From positions 121,730,674 to 121,794,673 of the forward strand of contig CM061243.1 in the NCBI GenBank assembly GCA_030848705.1: a stretch of 64,000 nucleotides of DNA. The letters are read 5' to 3'. Shown here one piece after another: positions 35,001 through 47,243 of this stretch. The translations under genes and the position numbers were made by a program. The stretch's first letter is position 1; the number at the start of each line of letters is the position of its first letter. Below the pieces are notes generated by a model that did no database searches, was not told the origin of the DNA, and saw nothing but the letters and a program-made list of their open reading frames with translations. This stretch comes from Heracleum sosnowskyi (lineage: Eukaryota; Streptophyta; Magnoliopsida; Apiales; Apiaceae).

Positions 35001-37219
35001 TTACGGTATGTAGGTCTTTCCCCCTTTTCTTCTTTCCCTCTTTTCATGAAAAATATTAAGATCTGTTTAGATTGAGAAGGAGAATATAATTGTAACAATG
35101 TAGACACAGAATACCTTTAAAATGATAAAAAAGAAAAAAAAAAAGGCTGGGCTTGCCGAATGGGAACTGCTATGATTGGTAAATTTGAGTATGATAAGTG
35201 GACTATGTGTAAATACATGTACAGGTCGTTAAATTTCAACTGTCTGAACTATATGCCTAAAAGCTTTTATGGTTTAACTTTTGACTAGTTTGTGAATAAA
35301 TTGCGGTATGCAAAAGAAGGGGCTAGGGATATAATGGACAGAACATGTGCGGACTTACCATGGCAAGTGTGGCTTGAAGTTGATGGGCAGGACATTCAGA
35401 TTCCAAAGGTACATCAAATAGTAATTAATTATATAATAAGAACTTTTCCCTTCATATACTTTTCAAATGTAGCTGCTTAACATTTTTGTGTGTGCTTTTT
35501 CAGGATGCGGAAGGTTTAATTGTGCTCAATATTGGCAGTTATATGGGAGGTGTAGATCTTTGGCAAAATGATTATGAGCATGATGATCAATTTAGTCATC
35601 AGTATATGCATGATAAAATGCTAGAGGTTGTATGCATATCTGGAGCATGGCATCTTGGCCAACTTAAGGTATCGATTCTGTTTCATTTGCCAGTTAGTTT
35701 GTAGGCTAAGTTGTTGATTTATTGGGCGTAAATTAATGTGCCAACTGTTGAATCTGTATTACTTAAAACATTATGAAAAATATTTGTAACAATATTTTTC
35801 TGGGTTAGCACTTATACATCGCTTTTCTGGAAGTAATATCTGACCATCATATATAGTTGGACACTCATTTGCATAGAACCGAAGAAAGACGTAAAAAAGG
35901 AAACAAATCAAAAGTAAAGCGTGTTGATTTTAAGGCTTAGTAATTTTGTAATTTATTATGAAAACTAGTTTTTGTTCTACTTCTTGTTACAATTTTATGG
36001 TTTCAAGGTTTTACTTTATCAATCAGTTGTTCTATGTAATTGTCTTGCTGTTGATCTCACTCTTATGTCTTCACTTGCAAAGGAGGATATACAATCAGTA
36101 GTGTAGTAGTGATCTATTGCTTTACGAAAAATGTAGCATATGCTTAAACTGTTGCTGGTAATTATAGTCATATCTATTTTGTGACTAGCACAATCTTCAC
36201 TTTGCATTACAGAGTAAAGCATCTTTATCACTATATTTAGATGCATCTAATACTTGCTAAAATGCAAAGAAGCTCCTTCTTTAATATTGTTTGCTTGATT
36301 ACACATCTATACCTACCATAATCATTTAATTAGATGAAGGGTTATATACCCACGACTCTTGAGGTTTCATGAATAACATAATTATGTGCTTGAAAATGCC
36401 AATACATGAGATATCAGCCCTGCAATTTACTTGAGCACTTGTTTTTTAATCAGGTTGGACTTTCCCAGGCTAGGAGGCTAGCCCAAGGAAAAACCATAAA
36501 AATACATCTTTCAAGTCCTTTTCCGGTTCAAATAGACGGGGAGCCTTTTATACAACAGCCAGGCTGTTTAGAAATATCACATCATGGACAGGTATTATCG
36601 ATCTTCAGTCATGGATTTTAATGAACAATGATAATGCACCATCCACTGCATCTTTGGTAACTTGTACTGCCAATAGAATTGGCTGTTCCTGGAAACCTGT
36701 GGCACTGAAAGTCTCTTAAACATAATAAAACTTAAATTAGGAATATTTGATATATAGATAGATCAGTGGAATTATTAAGGTTATTGAAACTTTAGCTTTA
36801 TGTAAAGCAGCGTTGGGTATTAATTATACTTGTAGATTTGGCAGTAAAATGTTGCTAGTACTGCTTCAGGTTTCATATATTAGAAAATTGTGTGTTATAT
36901 TACAATTTGAAATTGTATATTGTATTGTCTCTTGGATTCGGGGAGAAAAAAAACCTAATTAGGGGAAGTCACTATTTGCTGAGATATGCTTAAAATGGAA
37001 AAATCTTCTGATATTGTACATAAGGAATCACAGCAGCTTTATTGTTTATTATTTCATTATCAGGTGTTTATGTTGAGAAGGGCTTCAGGTTCACAGGAAC
37101 CAAGAGGCCATGCTGCCGCTATTATGACGGATGTTTTGGTTGATGCAGAGTGTAAAGGTGTTATCAATGCATCTCAAAAGAAATTACTTCTCCAGGAGAT
37201 TGCCCTTCAGCTTTCCTGA
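32056..37219 (+). CDS. DGK: Diacylglycerol kinase, plant cluster I (DGK1/DGK2-like)
   Basis: Phosphorylates diacylglycerol to phosphatidic acid in lipid signalling. Coding exons, all with GT..AG borders and matching phase: 32,056-33,135; 34,275-34,650; 34,816-34,892; 35,289-35,408; 35,504-35,668; 36,454-36,591; 37,064-37,219 (stop TGA). They give 703 residues, close to Arabidopsis DGK1/DGK2 (a little over 700). Residues 22-40 are a membrane anchor. Two cysteine/histidine-rich C1 domains follow (about 70-135 and 145-220), the known diacylglycerol-binding type; a basic RRRRHR stretch lies near 251. The catalytic domain starts near 330, with VCGGDGT at 387-393 and PLGTGNDLSR at 416-425. The accessory domain runs to about 640. 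The reading frame is intact. Clade I, with TM plus two C1 domains, is clear; DGK1 versus DGK2 is not resolved. Confidence 0.95.
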
Positions 37220-38575
37220 TTTAATTCTTTCTTTAGTTAGCACACAGACTCTCACATCACCATTTCCACAACACTACTCAAATTTTGCTAACAAGCGTTA
37301 TTTAGATGTCCATACCTTTTTGTTCTGGTTATTCTCTCTTGTTTTCTGAGTTGTAAGTTGCGGGAGAAGCAGTATCTGCTGTATCATATATAGGACGAAG
37401 AGAGTAGTGATATAGATGGAATCTATACTAGTTCACATTTTGAATTACACTAGTTTGTTTTAGATGATTCCCATGTTTCATAGACTTACATGTTACCCGA
37501 TTTAATAGAATATACGATTTTCTTCCTCTCATTCATGTTCTTGTACTTTAAGCTACTGAAGCTGTACCATTAGTATTATTAAGATGACATAAAGCTTCCA
37601 CACATCTTTTTTACTCGTGCACTTCAATTTTACTTGTTTTACCATTATAATTGTAATCTCGCTGAATCTGCATTAGAAAATAGGAGAGAATCTAGGCCCA
37701 TACTTTATGTGCTATTTACTATAGCATTTTCATTCTCAGTTGCAAATTTTAGAAAAAATAGTACTTTGTAGTTTTCACAGTTTTACTAGTACTGGAGGTT
37801 GTGAATGAATATTTATAATTGATCATTACACTACTTGGGGGAATATAAAAAAACCCTCTATTTGCCTGAATGATTTTTCTGCAAAGACTAAAAGAAAATA
37901 AAAATTGAGCAGAACAATTACTGGGGGTGTTTCTTTTAACTTTTAAATCTGTTAATCATTGTTTTACGGTTCCGGACGTAATTAGCATTTACCAAAGAAG
38001 CCCTTTCTTGATGAAACAAAGATTTTTGTCCATGATTCAGGACTGATAACACAAATTTAAATTAAATAAATAAATGAACCCTTGTGCATAGGCTTCTAGT
38101 TTAGCTTATCTTTGCACTCATCAAACAAGGCTTTCTTAGTGACAGTTGCAACAAAAAGAATCATTCAAAATCAGCCAATTGCTAAAACCTCTATAATAAA
38201 TTCTTGAAATCACTCATTAAACAAATAGCAAGATATTGGGAAAAAGAATGAGCTCGCACAAAAACAAAAGACTTTCAGCATCATTTTTGGCTACTAATAC
38301 TTACTACTTGGTACCAGTATGCACAATAACTCAAATTCAGAATCAAAAATGAAAACACCATGTTAAATTAGGTAACATGTTATACATAAACTAAAAGCAC
38401 CCAAACTACAATTCAGTCAATAAGATGGATAAGAGTACACAGGAAGAAATATCCTTCGGAACTGGCTTTACTACTGACAAAAGATAAATAACAAGCATCA
38501 CCCACTTTCAGAAAAAACGTCAACCTCAGTTAAAAGTAATAAACATGCAGGCATCATTCCACACACCACAGCACA
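37220..38575. other. 3' UTRs between convergent DGK and Y14 genes
   Basis: No further gene is visible. It holds the DGK 3' UTR on the plus strand and the Y14 3' UTR on the minus strand; the exact poly(A) sites were not fixed. Confidence 0.5.
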
Positions 38576-41257
38576 TTAAAATCTCCTCCTGGGACTTCTT
38601 GAACGACGGCCACGTGGTGATCTGCAATGCATATTACGCAAAATGGTAATTTCTTCCTATCATGATTTGGTTCAATATTTTATATTATAAACATGTGTGC
38701 TACAACATATTACTTCTAAAATTAAGGTCATATACCTCTCTATCCTGCTTCCATATTTAATTCACTTACATGTCAATGGGTAAAAAAACAGGTCTCCAAA
38801 ATAACACACAGAAAAACTAAAGGGACATACCTCCTCCTTGCATTCCTTCGCTTGTAAGGACCTTTGCTGAAAGCCCAGTCAACTGCAATGGTTTGAGTAA
38901 GCAATTCACCGCCATCCATTTCTGCTATGGCTTTCTGTGCATCTTCAAAAGTCTCATATTCGATCAAAGCATACCCCTGCAAAGCAATATAACAAGCTGA
39001 GATATCCAGCATAACTAGCATGCACTGTTCCACACCCACACAAGTAAAGCCTATTAAACAAGTAGATAGGGGGCATCAATAAATTTAAGTTTTTACAATC
39101 TACTTCTAAACTGTCCAAGTATTTAGGAACCCATTACAAGGAAAAAGAAAACAATAACGGAAGTTTCAAAAGGCAAAATGATAGAGTTTTGCAACAACTC
39201 AACAAGGATTATGATAATAAAATTAACATGATAGAACATATATCTTTATACAAGCACCAAAAGCCACTATTGAACACCAAGGGGCCTAGACTAAGTGATA
39301 TTGTCAGTTGGCTTTTTATTTAATTAAGAGACCCCTCACCCCACAATTCCATTATGCATGTGTTAAATGCTTGATAGATCTAGATTTATAACAGAACAAT
39401 TTATACTGAAGCTTGATGACTTATGCACATGTTTCGATACCAAAGCAGACACCACCATGTATACAAAAAGAATTTGTAAAGTTCCTTACCTTAACAAAAC
39501 CAGTTCGGCGATCAAGATTCAAATGCAAGTTCTTAATCTGCCCAAATCCACCGAATGCATTATGAAGGTCATCCTCTTGTGCCTCTTCATGAACTCCAGT
39601 AACCAGGATAATCCATCCTTCAATTGCTGTATGACAACATTGGTTAGAGAACACGCGACATTGCTTGATTGGTAAGTGTTTACAAATAAAAAAATTATAT
39701 GTTCCAAATATATCCAAATTTAATAATGGTTCATGAAGTTTGCAGAAGAAGTTCAAAAGCAAAGAACTTCATTAAAATCAGGCTTAACAAGCTTCTCATT
39801 ATTTATACATGACAAATATGGAAGGTAACAAAAATTCAAGAAAGCCTTTAACGGAACGAACGGGTGCAAATTACACCAGCAACCAACCCATAACTTGCAT
39901 CACTTTACAAAAAAACAGAAAACTAACGCTACAACAGCACAGTACTCCATTTTATTATTTCATAATTCATCATCCCTTATAAAAAGTTTCACAAAAATCC
40001 CAAACTCTCCATTTCATTAGAAGTAATGGAACTTTTGGAGTGAGAGTAATGTAACCGGTCCTATGATCCTATCCCGCAGAAAAAAATATATTTGTAACTT
40101 TCCTACCCACCAATCAATCGGAGAATGCATCATCCAAACCAAAAACCCAAACACTTCATTTTGTTGGAAGTTAAACCTCACATTAGGAGTGACTGGATAA
40201 AATTCGAATTCGTACCATTTAGCTCAAAAAATATTCCTAACTTCCCTACCCATGAAATAAACAATGCATCCTCCTATCTCCTTCGTACTCATATCCTTCA
40301 CAATCCTCAGTCATATCCTCCTTTTATCCTTCCCCAAATTTGTTCATAAAAACTAAGGATTGTTTATCATCCTTCCCAACTAACCCGACACCAAAAATTC
40401 CAACTCCATACACCGTTTCATCATACAACTAAATTTAAACCTCAATAAACACACATCTTTAGAACCAAACAATTTTACCTATCCAACAAATACATTCATT
40501 TATCGGCATTAAAAACACACTCTCCCTATTTTCTCCCAACCTAAAATAACAATTCACTTAACAAAACAACTTACTTAACGAGATTAAAAACACATTCTCC
40601 CTATATTCTCCCCGACCTAAAACAACTCACTTAACAAAACAGTATTTTCTCCCTACCTAAAAAACAATTCACTAAACAAAACTCATTTATCGAGATTAAA
40701 AACACATCCTCCCTATATTCTCCCGGCCTAAAATAACAAATCACTTAACAAAACAGTATTTTCTCCCGACCTAAAAAACAATTCACTTAACAAAACAACT
40801 CATTTATCACATCCTCCCTATTTTCTCCCAACCTAAAATAACAATTCACTAAGCAAAACAATTCATTTATCGAGATTCCACCGTAACAACTAACATATCC
40901 ATAACACAAAAATTAAAACTAATTTAAACAAAATTAAAACAAACAAATAATAAAATCACAAAATTAAACAAACATATATAAACTAATTAATACGAGGATG
41001 AATAAAAGCAACTGACATCGTTCTGGACCGGGTCCGCCATCAGAATCGAGCGAATCGAACCGACCGGACATCCTAATAGTACGCTCTTCATCGGTTTCAG
41101 TGCGAAAGCCACGGCCTTTAGTTCTCATAGCCGAGCCGGTAATAGCCGACTTGAGGCGAGGCATAGGAGCCGAGTCGATGTCGGCGGCGTTGTCTTCGTC
41201 CATGAGATCATCTTCTTCAGGTTCGAAATTAACGGCTTCTACTTCTAGATCTGCCAT
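38576..41257 (-). CDS. Y14: RNA-binding protein Y14 (RBM8A), exon junction complex core
   Basis: Y14 pairs with Mago and binds spliced mRNA upstream of exon junctions, acting in mRNA export, localisation and decay. Coding exons on the minus strand: 41,257-41,017; 39,626-39,490; 38,976-38,831; 38,621-38,576 (stop TAA). All introns are GT..AG and phases fit, giving 189 residues; Arabidopsis Y14 has about 200. The N-terminus is acidic (EEDDLMDEDN). Residues about 84-165 form one RRM with RNP2 WIILVTGV and RNP1-like GYALIEYE. The C-terminus is arginine/serine-rich (RSPRGRRSRSPRRRF). The exon 1 sequence MADLEVEAVNFEPEEDDLM is typical of the plant protein. Intron 1 is 1.39 kb and carries a tandem repeat. 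Confidence 0.96.
40490..40885 (-). repeat. Composite tandem repeat in Y14 intron 1
   Basis: Several imperfect copies of a block with CTCCCTATTTTCTCCCAACC, AATAACAATTCACTTAACA and CATTTATCGAGATTAAAAAC. Spacing is irregular (about 55-115 bp) because sub-blocks were lost or gained. On the transcribed strand it is purine-rich (GGGAGAAAATAGGGAG). Confidence 0.75.
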
Positions 41258-41579
41258 TACTGTTTTGTAGACCTAATTGGTGTGAGAGATGATTTGTGTG
41301 TGTTTGAGTGTGTGTAAAATATCGGTTGTTTGGGTTTGTGTATTTATTGGATGGGTTCTGGATTTGTTGGTTTGTAATTCTTTGGGCTTTGGAAGTTTGG
41401 GACTCATTCGGCCCAGTAAGGTTTGAATTTTATTTTTTATTTTTTTATTTTTTTTTGCTAATTAAAGTGGGTTTGAGTATTTATTTATTTATTGGAAGGG
41501 TGGGTTTGAATTTTGGAATGAGAAATTTGGTTGTATGGAAGATTTTAATTACTATATTTTAAAATTAAAATGAGATGTA
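41258..41579 (-). promoter_or_regulatory. Presumed promoter and 5' UTR of Y14
   Basis: Upstream DNA contains TTGGGCTTTGGAAGTTTGGG and GGCCCAGTAAG (41,387-41,421). TGGGCC/TGGGCT 'site II'-type motifs are known in promoters of plant genes for RNA and protein synthesis. Related modules reappear at 45,623 and 45,857, beyond the Helitron-like insertion. An 84-codon frame on the plus strand here is spurious. Confidence 0.45.
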
Positions 41580-42293
41580 TCTTCTTCTATATATTAAAAA
41601 GTATATGCCAATAAAATGGTTGTGAAATTACAGCTTTACTCTTATTTATCATATAATTACAAAAATGCCACCCCTCTATAGTTTATGTAAAAATTATATG
41701 AAATTTTGTTACTTTCAAGATTCGAACACAAACCTTCCACTTACAAATAAAGTATCATAACCATTGTGCTACATCAATTTTTGAGTTAACTTTAAAAATC
41801 TTATTAGATAAGCTACAGGTTCTCTTATAATCCTATTTTCTCTTTTTTACTTTACTTTTTGATTAAATATATTGTTGGTTTATATTTCTTATAAAAAAGA
41901 AATTTAAATTATTCATAAATGTAACCAAATTCAAATTGGGAAATATGAATTTGTTAAAATTCGTCTCTATGTATATATTAGATTACTGGATAATATTTTA
42001 AGAAAGATAAATATTTCATTTACGTGTGGATATAATTGCATCATATAATTTTTAGATATATAAATTTAAAGTTGAGTTAAAAAATAATTCTACATCATAA
42101 TATAAAATATGTTTCAATTTACTTAATTTCTAAACTATGTTGTTAGATAATGTGTGTAATGAATAATAGACTTAAAATAGATAGTTGAATTTAAAATTAT
42201 ATAAATACGAAAAATATATATATATACATGGAAAAAAAAAAGCAGGACAATCTAAATGTATAATTTTACACACATAACCAATTTTTTAAAAAT
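41580..42293 (+). mobile_element. Helitron-like 5' fragment
   Basis: It starts TCTTCTTCTATATATTAAAA after an A at 41,579, as Helitrons insert between A and T. Inside, AATTACAAAAATGCCACCCC and a GATTCGAACACAAACC..CATAACCATTGTGCTAC stretch match, in diverged form, the element starting at 42,294. No separate 3' end was found; it may share the end at 45,552. Confidence 0.4.
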
Positions 42294-43267
42294 TCTACTT
42301 TTATATATTAAAAGATCATCAGAAGCAAAAATAACCCAAAAAGTGTTCATGAAATTACAACTTTACCCTTATATTTTTAAAATTACAAACATGTCACCCC
42401 TTTATTATTGAAGATAGAAAATGTCAAATTTGTGTGTAAACATCGAGAATCGAAATTTTGGTCTCCTCGTAACAGTTTCATGTCATAATCGAGTGTCCAA
42501 CATTGAGTTTTGAGTTTATTTTAAAATTATTATTAGATAAAGTATATTCGCTCATCATATTATCTTTTATTATTTCAACTTTTGAGTAAATAATATGTTG
42601 TTTTATATTATTTATACAACATGCTTATTCATTTTTTAATAAAAAAATGTTAGTTTATATTATTATATAGCTCCATTTTTTTAAGTTTTCGTAGTTTTAA
42701 TATATAATTATGTATTTCTTTACAAATTTTATTATTTCACCCTTAATTTTTTTGATTAAATGTTAATTGTTATACGATTTATATTTTTATACAATATTAT
42801 GTCACTTATTAGCTTTATACGAATTATTCAAGTATTGATAAATCTATAATCAAAATTTGATCTAAAATAAGTAACATATTATACGTAACTTTTATATTTT
42901 AGAACTGTAAAAAATGGGAATCATAGTTAGGGGTGTTGATGGGTTAGGTTGTCGGGGGTTGGAAGCATTTTTGCAACCCAGTCTAATTAAATAAGTTTGA
43001 AATTTTTTAATCCAACTCACAAAAAATTAATTCATGGCCCAACCGTAGTTAGCATCCTTAAGTTTGTGCCGGGTTGGGTTGGTTTGAATGTGTTAAATAA
43101 TTTTTATAAAAAATAAATATTACACAATGTCCTTATTTCAAAAATTCAAGTAAACCTAAAATACGTATAACTTACGATTTTAGTGCTAATATTTTTTTTA
43201 TTAACATAATAATTTTAGTTATGTACACGTCTATAAATAAGATGATATATTGTATTATATAATGTAC

Positions 43268-43298
<31 letters not shown>

Positions 43299-43299
43299 G

Positions 43300-43750
43300 C
43301 TAGTTTATATCCCGTGCGATGCACGGTTTTCTTTAATATTTTTCTTATTTTTATTTAGATTTTTGTAATTATATCTTTTTTTATGAAATTTTAATATATA
43401 TTTATATGTGTATATAATAAATTGGATTTATATATATAACAATATAAATATTATAATTTAATAAATTGTTGACGTAATATTTAGTAGTATTTTAGATATT
43501 AAAATAGAAAAATATTTTTAAATAATAGATCTAACAGTTCGTATTTATATGCTCTTAAAAAATCTAAGAGTGACTAAAGTGCAAATAACAAAATATGTGC
43601 CACGTAATGTGCCGAGTTTCTTTTAATATATGATATTTTACCCGTGTTATTTTTAATTCGAATATGAATTGTTTCAATTAAAAAATATAAAACTGACAAT
43701 GTCCTTAAAGAGACAGTTAGTTACTTATTAATAATTATATAAAATTATAT

Positions 43751-43804
<54 letters not shown>

Positions 43805-44331
43805 TTGCTCGTGTTACTTTTAGAAAATTAGTTGTTTAAATTAGAAAATAGAAAACTATATTACCTTTCTATATATATGTTGCACGTGTTACTTTTAGAA
43901 AAATTAGTTATTTAAGTTAGAAAAAATAAAAAAGGTTATGTGTTTAGCTGAAAAAGGTAAGCGGTTATTTATTAATAATTATATATAACAATATTACCAT
44001 TACATATTTATTTTGCATGTGTTATGTTTATAAGATGAGTTGTTTTAGTTAGAAAATGTAAAACATATAATGTATTTTAGCTAAAAAAGATAATCAGTTA
44101 TAAATATGTAATAATATTACCATTATATATATATGTTACCTATTTTATTTTGAGAAGATGAGTTGCTATATCAGAAAAATAGATAAAGTAGGTAATGTAT
44201 TTTAGCTGAAAAAAGCAATTGGTTATAATAAATTGGTTATAGATATGTCTGACCCAAATTATAGATAGGCCCGGCCCAAATACCGACCGACCAAAATTTT
44301 TAATGTTTCGTCTTTAATAATATAGTATAGA
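43300..44331 (-). mobile_element. Nested non-autonomous Helitron-like element
   Basis: On the minus strand it starts TCTATACTATATTATTAAAG at 44,331, after an A, then TTTTGGTCGGTCGGTATTTG. It ends with the hairpin CCGTGCATCGCACGG (43,312-43,326) and CTAG at 43,303-43,300. The base after CTAG is C rather than the usual T. Inside are three or four diverged modules of about 125 bp with TTTTAGCTGAAAAA and TAATATTACCATTA. A related copy starts at 58,544. Confidence 0.55.
43751..43806. repeat. (TA)n microsatellite
   Basis: A run of TA dinucleotides interrupted once by TG, inside the nested Helitron-like element. Confidence 0.8.
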
Positions 44332-45552
44332 TATATATATATATAAATTATCGAACAAATTTTTTAATTTAAATAGGGTTGGGTTAGTTCGGCTGAAATA
44401 TATAAAATTGATATGCAACCATTAAAATCGGTTTGAAATTTTTTTAGACCCAATTAAGTATCGGGTTTTCTTTGTCGTCTTGGTTGGTTGAAAAAAGGGT
44501 TGGGTATATTTTGTTCATTTTAATCGGTTCGTAAGCCAATTTCGACCGATTAAACCAATTTATACCCAGTTAATCCAAATTATATGATTTCTAGATCGAT
44601 TTCTATAAAAATTAATTTTCCGATCCGATTTTAACACATTCGGATTAATTAGTTACCGTCTAGCGGTTAATCGCCAGTGTTTAGAACATATATTATACAT
44701 ATAAATACAACTGAGTCACACAGATGTTAAATTATTTAGGTATATTATGATTCATATAAGATCAAACACAAGATAATTTATAATTCAAATATTAAAATCG
44801 CATGGGATAGAATTTTATGGTTGTGTTAAAAAAATGATTCTAAATTATATATATATAAATTTTCAATTTGTGTAATTTTTAAACTACGATCTTAAATATT
44901 TTATAATTAATACTAGACTAAACATATACAATTGAGTTTAAAAGGGTACAAATATGTACATATGAAGGAAAGAGTAAGACAACTTCAAGATTGACTTTTA
45001 CATAAAATAAAGAAATTTTATAATTTGTTCACTCTATAGTCTTACCTGAATGACCAATTTTATATTTTATAAATATACTTTTATTTCATTAAAATTATAT
45101 TACTTTACATACGTCTTAGACACGAAATTAAAAGTAAGAAATTTTATGACGTAGTTAAAGTATATTCGTACATTTGTGACCAATATTATATTACAAATGT
45201 ATTGTTATTTTATTAACAATACATGAATTTACATACATTCATTTTATATACGGAGAACTCTGATAAAATAACCATTTAAATTATCTTAAATTTTTAAATT
45301 TGATAAAATTCACTTCACGACATTCAAAACTAAACTAATATTTTGAAGATTAAAAAAAATCATTTGATCTTTATCTTATAAAAATTTATCCAAATTTTAT
45401 GAAATCTTATTCAATTAGAAAATATATATATAAATTCAAAATACTATCATTTACCATATTTACAAAATTATTTTGATATGTATATATATTGGTGCAAATT
45501 TATTTTTTCAGTATATAAACAGGTCCGTGCATCGCACAGACTTTTACGCTAG

Positions 45553-46090
45553 TTTATATTTATTAATGGATCTTATTTTATGGAGTGGGTTTTGGATGGA
45601 TTACTGAGATTTTGCTTATGTTTGGGCTTTGGAAGTTTGGGGCAGCCTGACCTGGCCCAGTGATTTTGCAGTAGGGTTTGACTTTTAAAGTGAGACTGTT
45701 TTTTTTGCACATTTTGTTGGATGCAATTTCTTGAATTATATATAGTTAAAAAGAAAAAAATTTGATTTATTTTAATTAAAAAATAAATTTCTTTTCTTTT
45801 ATCGTACTTTCATGTTATCTTTGGAAATATTTCTGTTATCCGTGTGATTTTATATGTTTGGGCTTTGTTTTGGATATTTATCATATTGTTTAAGTTTGGG
45901 CCTTGAAATTTTGGCCCAGGCATTCGTTCAGAGTAGGGTTTGAAATTTTGAACCTTGAAATGAGATATTTTGCACACTTTTAATATAGAATTTTAATAGT
46001 TAATATTTTAAATAAAACAAATATTTATTATCTTAATTACGAGAAAATATCTTTTAAATATGGTATTTGTAAACATACCCCTAAGGTCTT
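45553..46090. other. AT-rich DNA with duplicated promoter-like modules
   Basis: Two stretches (45,623-45,690 and 45,857-45,965) share TGTTTGGGCTTTG, GGCCCAG and AGTAGGGTTTGA with the Y14 upstream region at 41,387-41,430. They appear to be diverged duplications, now separated from the gene by 4 kb of transposon. No gene is seen. Confidence 0.5.
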
Positions 46091-46092
46091 TC

Positions 46093-46640
46093 TTTGTTTT
46101 TTTTTTGACAAATTTAAATCAAATTTCATTAACGAAAAAAGAACTCGACTGGGACAAACCCCCAACCGTCTATGCAATCAGGTTGAAAAACAAATAAACG
46201 AGCTAAAATAATTAGCCGCTTTGTTTCCAGATCGCTTAACATATAGAATAAAAATATTCTTTGAACATAAAAAGATTACAATAGCTTTCCGAGAAATCCA
46301 ACCTACACCATTCGTAAAACCAGTAACATCACAATTGACCTTCACACAATTAATTCTGGTTGTAGTCCAATGTTCAGAACTTTCAGTTGCACCAACTGAA
46401 ATTGAAGGGACAGATGCCTTCATAATATGAACAATCTTTAGTTGTGAAAGGTGAGTTTTTGCGATTTCCACCACCGATCCAACCTCGATGCAAGCTTTCC
46501 AGATCCCCCAAAACACCAATTGAATCATTCTCACAGAGACAAAACAGCAAAACAAAAGTACCAAAACCATATCAAACACTCCAAAAGGAGGACAAACAAA
46601 CACCCAAAATATTGGGTACAAAAGCAATCCTTACAAAGAA
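46093..46640 (-). mobile_element. LINE 3' fragment with RNase H domain remnant
   Basis: A 149-codon minus-strand frame (46,627-46,178) ends like the RNase H (RVT_3) domain at the C-terminus of plant non-LTR elements: a VKVNCDVTG strand, GVGWISR, and near the end VKRSGNKAANYF. The first catalytic residue is present but the rest is degenerate. An A-run on the minus strand (T-run 46,096-46,106) fits a poly(A) tail, which supports a 5'-truncated LINE. Confidence 0.6.
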
Positions 46641-47234
46641 GGATGATTATTGAAGAAAATAAGAATTGTAGTGATTAGATAAAAGAAACGGATACGAAAG
46701 TGAATTTGTGAGAAGAAAGAAAGTTTTATTGATGAAGAAAATGGATAGATCTATGGAGACAGCTAGTTAGGGTTGGGGGTCGACTCTCATTGAAAGAGAG
46801 AAGTATAACTACTATTATTAAGTTTAAAGAAACCAAACTTTCGAGACTCTTTATATGATGCGAAAAAGGAACATTAAAAATTTAAAAGTTAAAAATGAGT
46901 AATACTATGGAACCAAAACAAAACAAAAATACTAGAAAATCAAACAAAAGTTCCAAAAAAATTAATTATTATACCATCCAATTGCAAACTCACACGTGTC
47001 ATTTTGGATAACTTTCTGGAATTTCTGTTTGATTCCCTATCATTTTTCGTTAAAAATCTCTACTTAGAGGCTGCAAATAGTGGAAAATCTTTAAAATAAA
47101 ATATATGATAAAAAAATGACATGGCTGGTAAAGTAGAACTGGTAACATTTTGGTTTGGTAAGTTGTAAATTGTAACCTTAACTTTTTATGTCATATATTT
47201 ATTTGTTTTGCTAAATAAAAAATTATTACGATTG
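46641..47234. other. Intergenic DNA, nothing recognised
   Basis: AT-rich sequence between the LINE fragment and the Mutator-like element. I see no gene or complete transposon in it. Confidence 0.5.
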
Positions 47235-47243
47235 TTAAAATTT

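Larger units (their letters stand above)
42294..45552 (+). mobile_element. Helitron-like element with 3' hairpin and CTAG end
   Basis: 5' end: TCTACTTTTATATATTAAAA at 42,294. 3' end: an imperfect hairpin GTCCGTGC-ATC-GCACAGAC (about 45,523-45,541), then CTAG at 45,549-45,552 followed by T, the known Helitron terminus. It encodes no Rep/helicase. The interior is enlarged by other insertions, including 43,300-44,331, and by GGGTTGGGTT-rich stretches at 42,925-43,100 and 44,365-44,600 that look like the two halves of another interrupted element. Confidence 0.45.

Noticed and set aside
41308..41562. 84-codon plus-strand frame upstream of Y14
   Set aside because: T/G-rich promoter DNA; composition alone explains it.
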